A model generated the notes under the pieces. The model did not search any database. It was not told the origin of the DNA and saw nothing but the letters and a program-made list of their open reading frames with translations. Below, piece by piece: positions 7,630 through 14,359 of a stretch of DNA of 19,015 nt. The stretch covers positions 1-19,015 of the forward strand of contig JAUYDU010000264.1 in NCBI GenBank assembly GCA_030691665.1. Direction: 5' to 3'. Position numbers and translations under genes: made by a program. How positions within the stretch are numbered: the stretch's first letter is position 1; every line of letters starts with the position of its first letter. This DNA comes from Chloroflexota bacterium. GTDB taxonomy: Bacteria; Chloroflexota; Dehalococcoidia; SM23-28-2.

Positions 7630-9300
7630 CTAGTCGCCTTCGCCAATGGCCGCAATCACGTAAACCTCGCCGGCCCCCGGCCGGGCATTGGCCGGTCCGG
7701 CCGCCTCGCTGGCCACCAGGATGATCTCCTCTTCGCCGTCACCATTGAGGTCGCCGCTGGCCATGGCAGCGCCCAGGCGATCCGTATCCTGGGCGCCAAA
7801 GAAGACCACGTCCTCGCCCCCTTGGGCCAGGTCCAGCGCTGGCCCGAGCTCAGAGGAGCCGAATATGACGTAGGCCTCGCCGGCCATGTTTCTGCTGTTG
7901 CCAGGGCCGCGGGCGAAGCTGCTGCCCAAAATGATGTCGTCGATGCCGTCGCCGTTGACATCGCGGTCGGCCCGGCAGGAACTGAGAAGGTCGTGGGCGT
8001 CGGCGCCGATGATGGTGATGTCCTGGTCGCCCTTAAGGGTGTCAATGGTCCCCCTGAGGTCGGGCCGGCCATAGATGATATACGCTTCGCCGGCGGTGTC
8101 TCGGCCCTCGCTAGGCCCGTCGGCCCGCTGGGCCACCAGGACGATGTCGTCAATAGCGTCGCCGTTGACGTCGCCGCTGGCGGCGCAGAAGCCCAGGGCG
8201 TCCTGGGCGTCGGCCCCCAGAATGGTGACGTCCTGCTCGTCTTTGGCGGTATCTCTCATGCCCTGCAGGCTGGCCGAGCCGAAGATGACATAGGCGATGC
8301 CGGCGTTGGGCCTGCTGCCCTCGGGCCCGTCGGCCGCTTCCCCCACGGCGATGATGTCATCGATGCCATCGCCGTTGACATCGCCCACGGCCACGGCATC
8401 CCCCAGCTCGCTCCACTGTTCGGGCCCGCTGATGGTGAAGTCCTGCTGGCCCTGGGGAATGCTAATGCGTCCGCTGAGGGCGGGCGAGCCGAGGACGACG
8501 TACACCTCCCCTAGCTCCGTCCTTGGGCCGCCGTGGGGACTGCCGGGAACGCGACCAGCGAAGGGAGCCCCCAGGATCATGTCGCTGATGCCGTCGCCGT
8601 TCACGTCCCCTACGGCTATGGAATCGCCCAACATGCTGAAGCCCTCGGCGCCGACCACGCTAGCCTGCTGCCTACCATCGGCGATGTCTATTGTGCCGCC
8701 CAGAGCGGACTGGCCAAAGATGACGTAGACCTCGCCGCGGTCTGTCCGGTAGTCAGCCGCAGGGCCCTCGGAGAAGGGGGCGGAGACGATGATGTCGTCC
8801 AGCCTGTCGTTATTGACGTCGGCGGCGGCCACCGAGTATCCGAGGTTGTCGCCAGGCTTTGCACCGAGAATGGTCAGCTCCTGCTGACCAGCGGCAATGT
8901 CCACGGTGCCCGCCAGATCACGGGATCCGAAGATGACATAGGCCTCTCCAGCGTCCTCCCGGGCGTTGTCGGGACCGTCACCGAAGCGTGCTCCCAGGAG
9001 GAGGTCGCCTATACCGTCGCCGTTGAAGTCGCCGACGGCCACTGACGGGATGTCGTTCCTCAGGTCGCCCGCATCTGCGGCGTAAATGGTAAGAAGCGCA
9101 GAGACGTTGGCCAGGTCGACGACCGCCGCCTGGCCTGGACTCACCGCCGGCGTCGCAGTGGCCAGGGGCGAGGGCGAAGCGACCGCAGGCGTGACCGTTC
9201 GCACCGGCGTCGGCGCCTCTTCTCCCTCGCCACAGGCGACTACCGTAAGGGCGAGCGAAGCTATGCCTATTAGCAACCAGAGGGGCGTTCCGCTAGTCAT
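7630..9300 (-). CDS. Lipoprotein with seven-bladed FG-GAP (integrin-alpha-like) propeller
   Basis: The product is 556 residues. ATG at 9300 is preferred over the GTG at 9375 because GGGAG lies 8 bases upstream and it places a lipobox, TVVAC, at Cys23; the odd point is that this n-region has no Lys or Arg. A Thr/Pro-rich linker covers about 30-60. Seven FG-GAP units follow, with calcium loops near residues 88, 162, 233, 309, 377, 448 and 517 of the form DVNGDGIDD. Each is followed by GEAYVIFGS and a hydrophobic strand ending in ILGA. Unit 2 (DVNNDRLDD) and unit 7 (DLNGDGEEE) are the most divergent. Seven units is the full count of an integrin-alpha-type propeller. The protein should be anchored on the outer face of the membrane; ligand binding or adhesion is inferred from the fold only. 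It lies 166 bases downstream of the 9467-10795 gene. Confidence 0.9.
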   Translation of the reverse strand: MTSGTPLWLLIGIASLALTVVACGEGEEAPTPVRTVTPAVASPSPLATATPAVSPGQAAVVDLANVSALLTIYAADAGDLRNDIPSVAVGDFNGDGIGDLLLGARFGDGPDNAREDAGEAYVIFGSRDLAGTVDIAAGQQELTILGAKPGDNLGYSVAAADVNNDRLDDIIVSAPFSEGPAADYRTDRGEVYVIFGQSALGGTIDIADGRQQASVVGAEGFSMLGDSIAVGDVNGDGISDMILGAPFAGRVPGSPHGGPRTELGEVYVVLGSPALSGRISIPQGQQDFTISGPEQWSELGDAVAVGDVNGDGIDDIIAVGEAADGPEGSRPNAGIAYVIFGSASLQGMRDTAKDEQDVTILGADAQDALGFCAASGDVNGDAIDDIVLVAQRADGPSEGRDTAGEAYIIYGRPDLRGTIDTLKGDQDITIIGADAHDLLSSCRADRDVNGDGIDDIILGSSFARGPGNSRNMAGEAYVIFGSSELGPALDLAQGGEDVVFFGAQDTDRLGAAMASGDLNGDGEEEIILVASEAAGPANARPGAGEVYVIAAIGEGD

Positions 9301-9326
9301 GTCCCACTCCCGTGACGGCGCGAAAG

Positions 9327-9344
9327 GGCCACGGTGTCGTGGCC
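9327..9344. repeat. Perfect short hairpin upstream of FG-GAP lipoprotein gene
   Basis: GGCCACG and CGTGGCC form a perfect 7-base stem with a 4-base GTGT loop, 27 bases upstream of the chosen start at 9300. There is no T-tract, so it is not a typical terminator. It may be a leader structure of the 7630-9300 gene. The rest of the 9301-9466 spacer shows nothing convincing. Confidence 0.4.
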
Positions 9345-9466
9345 AGCCTAGATCCCGGCGCCAAGGGCCGCTCACAGGCTGCGCTGGAGGTGGCAGGTAT
9401 CCCTAGTCGGTTTGCAGCCCGGCTGAGAACCGGCATTGCCTATCGACGCTGACCCCGGCTGGGCCT

Positions 9467-10795
9467 TTACGGGTCAAAGGCCCACTGGGCACCCGCCTCA
9501 GTAACTAGGATAAGGAGAGCCTGGAATTGGCGTAGCTCGCTGAGATCGCTGACGTCGGGACGGGTGGGGACGAATCGTTTCCAGCCCTGGGCGGCTCCTA
9601 GAACGTATAGTACGCCAAACTTTCCAGCAATGCTGCTAGTCGCCGCCGCTATCTCTTTGGTCTGGCCGGAGTAGCAGACGCTATTCCAGCCCTGGACCAG
9701 GTCCATGCTGGTCGGCGCTGTATCGGCGGGCTCCTGCTGCCAAGCGGCGTCGCTGGCCATCAGGATGAACAGGGGCCCATAGGAGGTCACATCGGTGATA
9801 TTGCTGAGGTCCGGCCTGGTGGGGAACCACCTGTCGTAGGCGGAAATGGGCGTTAGGCGGTAGACGGCAAGAACGTCGCCCTCGATCCCTGCGAGCGCGT
9901 CCCCAATGGGCCGGTCGGGGCCGACGTAGCAGACGTGATTCCAGCCAGCGACGAGGCCGCCCGGCGTGGGAGTGGCGGCTGGCGTGGGGGAGGGCGTCGG
10001 CGAGAGCGTCGGCGAGGGCGTCGGCGAGGGCACTGGCGTCGCCACCGCGCCTTCACAGGAAGTATCGACGGCCACTAGGCCATACTGGGGAGAGCGGTTG
10101 GCGTCCCAAAGCTCGCAGCCGTAGATGGTGCACATGTCGTCGCCGGCCTTGTTCCCCATGAGCACCGGTCCGCCCTCGTCCGGACCATTGCCGTCCTCGT
10201 CCGGGTCGAAGAACAGCCCGTAGACGCCCGCCGGCGTCGTCGCCTCCACCGTCGCGTTGAAGCGGTGGAGCACGCCCTTGGTGAAGGGAGGGTTCGTCTC
10301 GGCTACGCCCAGGTCGGCGACGGCCGCGTGGTGGGGCGACACAGTGTTGCCCACCGGACTGGTGCCGGACAGGCCAAAGACGCTGCCCGCGTCATCAGCG
10401 ATCAGGTTTACCCCGAGCGTCCACTCGCCAGCCCCCGCGGGTTCCGGACCGTTGATCGTCAACGCCAACCCAGCAAACCAGCCGACGTAATAGTCCGGCC
10501 CGGCCAAGCTTTCGCCCTCGGGCAGACCGTCTATGAAGACGTCAAAGTCGAAGTTGCCGCCTGCGGTCACCTCCACGCAACTCTCGACGGATCCCAACGT
10601 GCAGTCAGTCCCGCCAGTGTTCCCCGTGCCTGGGCAGCTATTTCCTGCAGGGTTCATGTCGTAGCCGACGACCAGTGAGGCATCCGCTCGCGCTGGCTCC
10701 CGCGAATCGCCCCAGAGGCCCAGCACGAGCGCCAGGACAGCAGCTAGGGCCCCTGCCGCCAGGAAGGTCAAACCTATCGATCTCATCGATCTCAT
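9467..10795 (-). CDS. Secreted protein with cohesin-like N-terminal module and duplicated C-terminal module
   Basis: The product is 442 residues. The start at 10795 has AGGGGTG about 5 bases upstream; a 9-base tandem repeat gives a second in-frame ATG at 10786. Residues 1-38 are a signal peptide (FLAAGALAAVLALVLGLW, likely cut after ARADA). Residues about 38-250 parallel the 1-4310 protein almost block for block: CPGTGNTGGTDCTLG, VFIDGLPEGE, GPDYYVGWFAG, VSPHHAAVADLG, FTKGVLHRFNATV and GVYGLFFDP. Residues about 252-281 are a TPSPTPSPT linker. Residues 282-363 and 364-442 are two copies of one module: GWNxVCYxG, a hydrophobic VLAVYRL or VLYVLG strand, RFVPTRPDxSDL and a hydrophobic strand before a final Trp. 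I recognise no named family for this module. The protein ends without a membrane anchor. A secreted binding or structural role is inferred. Confidence 0.9.
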   Translation of the reverse strand: MRSMRSIGLTFLAAGALAAVLALVLGLWGDSREPARADASLVVGYDMNPAGNSCPGTGNTGGTDCTLGSVESCVEVTAGGNFDFDVFIDGLPEGESLAGPDYYVGWFAGLALTINGPEPAGAGEWTLGVNLIADDAGSVFGLSGTSPVGNTVSPHHAAVADLGVAETNPPFTKGVLHRFNATVEATTPAGVYGLFFDPDEDGNGPDEGGPVLMGNKAGDDMCTIYGCELWDANRSPQYGLVAVDTSCEGAVATPVPSPTPSPTLSPTPSPTPAATPTPGGLVAGWNHVCYVGPDRPIGDALAGIEGDVLAVYRLTPISAYDRWFPTRPDLSNITDVTSYGPLFILMASDAAWQQEPADTAPTSMDLVQGWNSVCYSGQTKEIAAATSSIAGKFGVLYVLGAAQGWKRFVPTRPDVSDLSELRQFQALLILVTEAGAQWAFDP

Positions 10796-10991
10796 ATCAC
10801 ACCCCTACTCAACTAACGCGTCGCCAAAGGCATCGATGCGCGGCTCGTCTCCAAGAACAGAAGATTCGGTGGGCTCGAAGGCACCGCGTTCTTTCGCGGC
10901 CAGCCACTTGCTCCTCGCCAGGGCACAGGTGTAGAATCCACTGCAGATGCCTAGCGCTCCCAATGAGCACGGTCAACGCGCTGTCCCAGCG

Positions 10992-11021
10992 AGTATATGA
11001 GTGGTTTCGTTCGCCTGTCAA
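10992..11021 (-). promoter_or_regulatory. Sigma-70 type promoter for the 9467-10795 gene
   Basis: On the minus strand TTGACA (11016-11021) and TATACT (10992-10997) are spaced by 18 bases. Transcription would start near 10985 and leave a leader of about 190 bases before the ATG at 10795. It sits in the spacer shared with the divergent 11085 gene; on the opposite strand only a weak pair, TTGCTC (10908-10913) and TAGAAT (10932-10937), is seen. The rest of 10796-11084 shows no further feature. Confidence 0.65.
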
Positions 11022-11084
11022 GGGACGGGTTCGGGGCTCGGGCCTTGGGGGGAACAGGAACTGGCGCAGGAAGAAAGTCAGGCC

Positions 11085-12077
11085 TTGACAAGATTCGCCG
11101 CTATCATCGCTCTGGTGGGCGTTTTGCTGGTGTCGGCCTGCGGCGGAGGTGAGAAGACTCCCGAGGGGGTGGTGGTGCCTTCGCCGACGGTAGGGAGCGC
11201 TTCTCCCATCCCCACACGGACAGTTGTGTCGGCGACACCTGTGGGCGCGCTGGAAGCTACTGTGCCCATCGGCAAGATCGGTTTTTCGTCCCGGCGTGAT
11301 GGAAACGGCGAGATCTATTTGCTGACCGCCGAGGGAGAGACCAACATCACCAACAACCCGGCAGAGGACGCCGAATGCGACCTCTCTCCTGACGGCAAGA
11401 AACTCATCTTCGCTTCCGATCGAGAGGGCACCTACCATATCTACGTCCTGAACCTCGACGGGAGCGGCCTCACGAAGTTGACGGACGCCCCAGCCGGCGA
11501 TTTCAGCCCAGAATGGTCCCCGGACGGCAGGCGGATAGCATTTGGACGCACAGGCGCGATCATGGTCATGGACAGCGATGGGAGCAATGTCCAGCCGGTG
11601 ATGGAGCTGCGGCCAGAAGCTAGTGCTGAGCCCTGCGGGGCCGGGGCCTTTCTCGGTGACTGGTCCCCCGACGGCAAGCAGTTGACTTTCTACGCCGCTG
11701 ACGTCACCACAGGCCTTGGCCAGGTTTGTACCATCAACGTCGACGGCTCAGGCCTCCGCGTGGTGGCGAGCGAGCCGCCGGGCTACCATGTGGAGCCCGC
11801 CTGGTCTCCCGACGGCGAGTGGATAGCATACCGGTTCATCGAGGACCAAAACCATGAGATCTACCTTGTCAAACCCGACGGGTCCTCCCGTATTAATCTC
11901 ACCAGTCACCCTGCCACCGACATAGAGCCGGCTTGGTCTCCCGACGGCATGTGGATCGCGTTTGGCTCGGATCGTACGGGCGCCTTTGATCTGTACATGA
12001 TGAAGCCCGACGGCAGCGGCGCAGCTCGCCTCACCACTAGTGGCGGCAAGGACAGCGAGCCGTGCTGGGGGCCATAG
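11085..12077 (+). CDS. PD40/TolB-like six-bladed propeller lipoprotein
   Basis: The 330-residue form begins with TTG at 11085, which gives a clean short lipoprotein signal (TRFAAIIALVGVLLVSAC, Cys19) with AGGAAG 11 bases upstream. An ATG at 11001 in frame would add 28 residues without signal character. After Cys come GGGEKTP and a Pro/Thr linker to about residue 62. Then follow six PD40-type blades, five with the signature SPDGxxIAF (SPDGKKLIF, SPDGRRIAF, SPDGKQLTF, SPDGEWIAY, SPDGMWIAF), usually ending in a strand and a DGSxxxxLT turn. The final EPCWGP probably closes the ring. The fold is that of TolB C-terminal propellers, but there is no TolB N-terminal domain, so it is not TolB itself. 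It is a membrane-anchored extracytoplasmic protein of unknown partner, next to a paralogue at 12292. Confidence 0.88.
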   Translation: MTRFAAIIALVGVLLVSACGGGEKTPEGVVVPSPTVGSASPIPTRTVVSATPVGALEATVPIGKIGFSSRRDGNGEIYLLTAEGETNITNNPAEDAECDLSPDGKKLIFASDREGTYHIYVLNLDGSGLTKLTDAPAGDFSPEWSPDGRRIAFGRTGAIMVMDSDGSNVQPVMELRPEASAEPCGAGAFLGDWSPDGKQLTFYAADVTTGLGQVCTINVDGSGLRVVASEPPGYHVEPAWSPDGEWIAYRFIEDQNHEIYLVKPDGSSRINLTSHPATDIEPAWSPDGMWIAFGSDRTGAFDLYMMKPDGSGAARLTTSGGKDSEPCWGP

Positions 12078-12089
12078 CGAGCAGGTGTC

Positions 12090-12117
12090 CCGACAAGACA
12101 ACCGGGCGTGCGATAAT
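12090..12117 (+). promoter_or_regulatory. Candidate promoter for the 12292-13515 gene
   Basis: GATAAT (12112-12117) is preceded by TGC, an extended -10 feature, and by CCGACA (12090-12095) at 16 bases. The pair lies just after the stop of the preceding gene and 175 bases before the next start. It is only a moderate match, and cotranscription from upstream is equally possible. The rest of 12118-12291 shows no clear feature. Confidence 0.35.
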
Positions 12118-12291
12118 TCCTCGGAACAACGCCGTGTCGCGCGCTGGTGTCTTCATGTAGATTGTGGACCCTTTGCTAAATCCCAGGCCCTTTCGCCGAC
12201 CTGCGGCCTGGCCATCTGATAGCGGATCTCGCATCTGGCAGCCCAAAACCGCTGGGTTGGCACGCGGTCGGTGCTGTGTAAGAGGCAAACG

Positions 12292-13515
12292 ATGTCCTGC
12301 GAGTCAGCCAGCCTCCGGGCGTGCCTCCTGGCGCTGCTCCTGGGCCTGATGGCCCTCGCTTTCCTTGCCAGTTGCGGCGGGGGCGGTCAGGAGGGCACGC
12401 TCACTGTTTCTCCTGTGGGCGCCGTTCAGGATGCTATCGCCTTCGTGGGGAGAGAGACCGAATCCTTGCCCGCCGTATACGTGGTCTCCGCCGAAGGGGG
12501 CAAGCAGCGGCGCATCACCCGGGAGGACGACGACGAGGCCCACTTCTGGCCCAGCTGGTCGCCTGACGGCCGCCAGTTGGCCTTCATCGCCTGGCCAAGG
12601 CCTCCGCGAGCTACCGCCGTACCCCAGGCCGGGGAGACGCCTACGCCAGGGACGGCGGAGCCAGCGACGCCCGCCGCCGAGGACATGCGGGCGCGACGCC
12701 TGGTGGCGGTCAACGTGGACGGCGGTGATGAGCGGACGCTGGCTGATACGGTCCTCTTCTACAGCTCCACTTCCACCTTTCGCTGGTCACCCGATGGCAG
12801 CCGCATTGTCTACATGACCGTGGTCGATGTGAACGAGCAGCCGCTGCGGTCGCTGTTGCAGGTCGTAGACGTGGCGACCGGTGGGCAGATAGCCTTCACC
12901 GAACAGCGGCTGGGCTATCTTCCGGCTTGGTCGCCCGATGGCACCCAGATCGCCTTCGGGGCCTACGTGGGCGAGCCCGATGAGTCCGGCCAGCAAGAGA
13001 GCGAGATCTTTGTGATGGACAGCGACGGCAGCAACTTGCGTCAGCTGGCCAGCCGGCCGGGCCCCGACCTCTCCCCCGCCTGGTCACCGGATGGCAAGCG
13101 CATCGCCTGGTGGGGTGCTGAGCCCGGTGGTAAGGGCAACCTTCTATTTCTCGTGGACATAGAGACCGGCGAAATGACTTCGCTCGGCAAGGGAGCAGAC
13201 CCGGTCTGGTCGCCCGACAGTAGGCACAGCGCCTTCGTCCAGGAGCAGGAGCCGCCGCCGGGCTTGGTGCGCACGCGGCCAGATGTCGATATTCTGACTA
13301 TCGACGTGGAGACCGGCGAGCAGATCAACCTCACCAGCAACCCCGCCCACGACCTCTGGCCAACCTGGTCACCCGATGGCCGGCAGATCGCCTTCGTCTC
13401 GGACCGTGACAGCCCCTTGGGCGAGATCTACTTGATGAACGCCGATGGGAGTGACGTCCGCCGCCTGACGGAAAACCAGATGGCCGAGCTGATGCTGGCC
13501 TGGAGCCCGCCATAA
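12292..13515 (+). CDS. PD40 seven-bladed propeller lipoprotein with internal TP-rich insert
   Basis: The product is 407 residues. ATG at 12292 is chosen over an in-frame GTG at 12271 because AAGAGG lies 6 bases upstream and the signal reads LLALLLGLMALAFLASC, giving a lipobox at Cys28. Six SPDG-type blade signatures follow (SPDGRQLAF, SPDGSRIVY, SPDGTQIAF, SPDGKRIAW, SPDSRHSAF, SPDGRQIAF), plus an initial AIAFVG strand, so seven blades are likely; the C-terminal LAWSPP probably closes the ring. Blade signature 5 lacks the usual Gly. Residues about 102-134 are a Pro/Ala/Thr-rich insert inside the first blades, like the linkers that normally sit after the lipobox. The protein is a tandem paralogue of the 11085 gene, 214 bases upstream. 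It should be anchored at the outer membrane face; the ligand is unknown. Confidence 0.9.
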   Translation: MSCESASLRACLLALLLGLMALAFLASCGGGGQEGTLTVSPVGAVQDAIAFVGRETESLPAVYVVSAEGGKQRRITREDDDEAHFWPSWSPDGRQLAFIAWPRPPRATAVPQAGETPTPGTAEPATPAAEDMRARRLVAVNVDGGDERTLADTVLFYSSTSTFRWSPDGSRIVYMTVVDVNEQPLRSLLQVVDVATGGQIAFTEQRLGYLPAWSPDGTQIAFGAYVGEPDESGQQESEIFVMDSDGSNLRQLASRPGPDLSPAWSPDGKRIAWWGAEPGGKGNLLFLVDIETGEMTSLGKGADPVWSPDSRHSAFVQEQEPPPGLVRTRPDVDILTIDVETGEQINLTSNPAHDLWPTWSPDGRQIAFVSDRDSPLGEIYLMNADGSDVRRLTENQMAELMLAWSPP

Positions 13516-13520
13516 TCGCT

Positions 13521-13563
13521 CCAGGGCCATCGCGGTCCCAAGGGGCTTGCCTGCCGGCCCTGG
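13521..13563. terminator. Possible hairpin between convergent genes
   Basis: CCAGGGCC (13521-13528) and GGCCCTGG (13556-13563) are perfect 8-base inverse complements with a 27-base loop. They lie in the 58-base gap between the convergent genes ending at 13515 and 13574. The location suits a bidirectional terminator, but there is no T-tract on either side and the loop is long, so the call is tentative. Confidence 0.3.
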
Positions 13564-13573
13564 CGGGCTGGCC

Positions 13574-14263
13574 TCACTCGCCGGCAGGAGACTCCGATAG
13601 TCCCCACCGCTCCCAGTACGTGCACCGCTCCCAAGCAGTGGAAAGTGCCTCGGCCGAGAGCCAGTCGTCAATGTTCTCTTGCTGGACGTATGTCAATTGG
13701 GTGACGCGCCAGCTATCGTCCGCCCAGACGAAGGTCATCAGCCAGGCATCGCTCGGCTTCGCCGCGCCCGCCGATTGCGCAGAGGCCGTCGTCATGGCAA
13801 TAAACCTGCCCGGCTCCAGATAGGCCAGCGCATACATGCTCCATTGCCCGGAGAGGAACTGACGGAACTCGTCCAGCGTGCCCAGGGTTACTTCACTCCC
13901 GAGCCAGGGGACAACACGGATTCCCTTCAGGACCGTGCCTGCTTCCTTGCCGACGCACGGACCGCTCTCCTCTTGGCCGGTGCACGCTATCTCCTGCTCT
14001 ACCGCCCTGTCCAGAAAGAATTCAGCGTCTTGCGAGGACAGCGCGCCCTCGATTTCGGCGGCGAAAGCCCGAACCTGGGGGAGATCCTCGGGCTCAGCGA
14101 GAGGGGGGCAGGCCAACGCCTCGGGCGTGGCGGTTGGAACGGGTGTCAGCGCAGGTGTGGCCGTTGACCCCGCCGGAGCCTTCTCTCCGCCGCCGCAACT
14201 GGCCAGCGCAGCGGAGAGGAGGAGAAAGACCACGGTTACTGTCGGTCGCCAGGACATGCCCAT
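13574..14263 (-). CDS. Small uncharacterised lipoprotein, possibly NTF2-like
   Basis: The product is 229 residues with start at 14263 (a second ATG two codons later would serve equally well). The signal WRPTVTVVFLLLSAALASC gives a lipobox at Cys23, followed by GGGEKAP and a TP-rich linker to about 47. The mature domain, about 50-225, has an early helix (VRAFAAEIEGALSSQDAEFFLDRAV), a Cys pair (IACTGQEESGPC), a KGIRVVPWLG strand and alternating strands ending in WADDSWRVTQLTYV. Helix-first then mixed sheet with 'DDSWRVTQ' resembles NTF2/SnoaL-like folds, but no catalytic set is seen and I do not recognise a named family. It is convergent with the 12292 gene and lies downstream of the beta-helix lipoprotein gene (96-base gap), perhaps in one operon. 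Function unknown. Confidence 0.82.
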   Translation of the reverse strand: MGMSWRPTVTVVFLLLSAALASCGGGEKAPAGSTATPALTPVPTATPEALACPPLAEPEDLPQVRAFAAEIEGALSSQDAEFFLDRAVEQEIACTGQEESGPCVGKEAGTVLKGIRVVPWLGSEVTLGTLDEFRQFLSGQWSMYALAYLEPGRFIAMTTASAQSAGAAKPSDAWLMTFVWADDSWRVTQLTYVQQENIDDWLSAEALSTAWERCTYWERWGLSESPAGE

Positions 14264-14359
14264 GTCTCACAGGATATGGTAAGGGCTGCAGGCCGCAGGC
14301 TCAAGATATCGCCGCCGGTAGTAGGGAGGGTCACTCTTGCCTCGTTGATAGCACAGCGG

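Noticed and set aside
7432..8514. Long + strand open frame of 360 codons
   Set aside because: Antisense to the FG-GAP propeller gene; its apparent periodicity mirrors the seven repeats on the other strand.
9960..10033. Short direct repeats resembling a CRISPR or minisatellite
   Set aside because: They encode the TPSPTPSPT linker of a secreted protein and have no spacers.
11084..11106. TTGACA and TATCAT as a + strand promoter
   Set aside because: Spacing is only about 11 bases, and the TTG is more likely the start codon of the lipoprotein.
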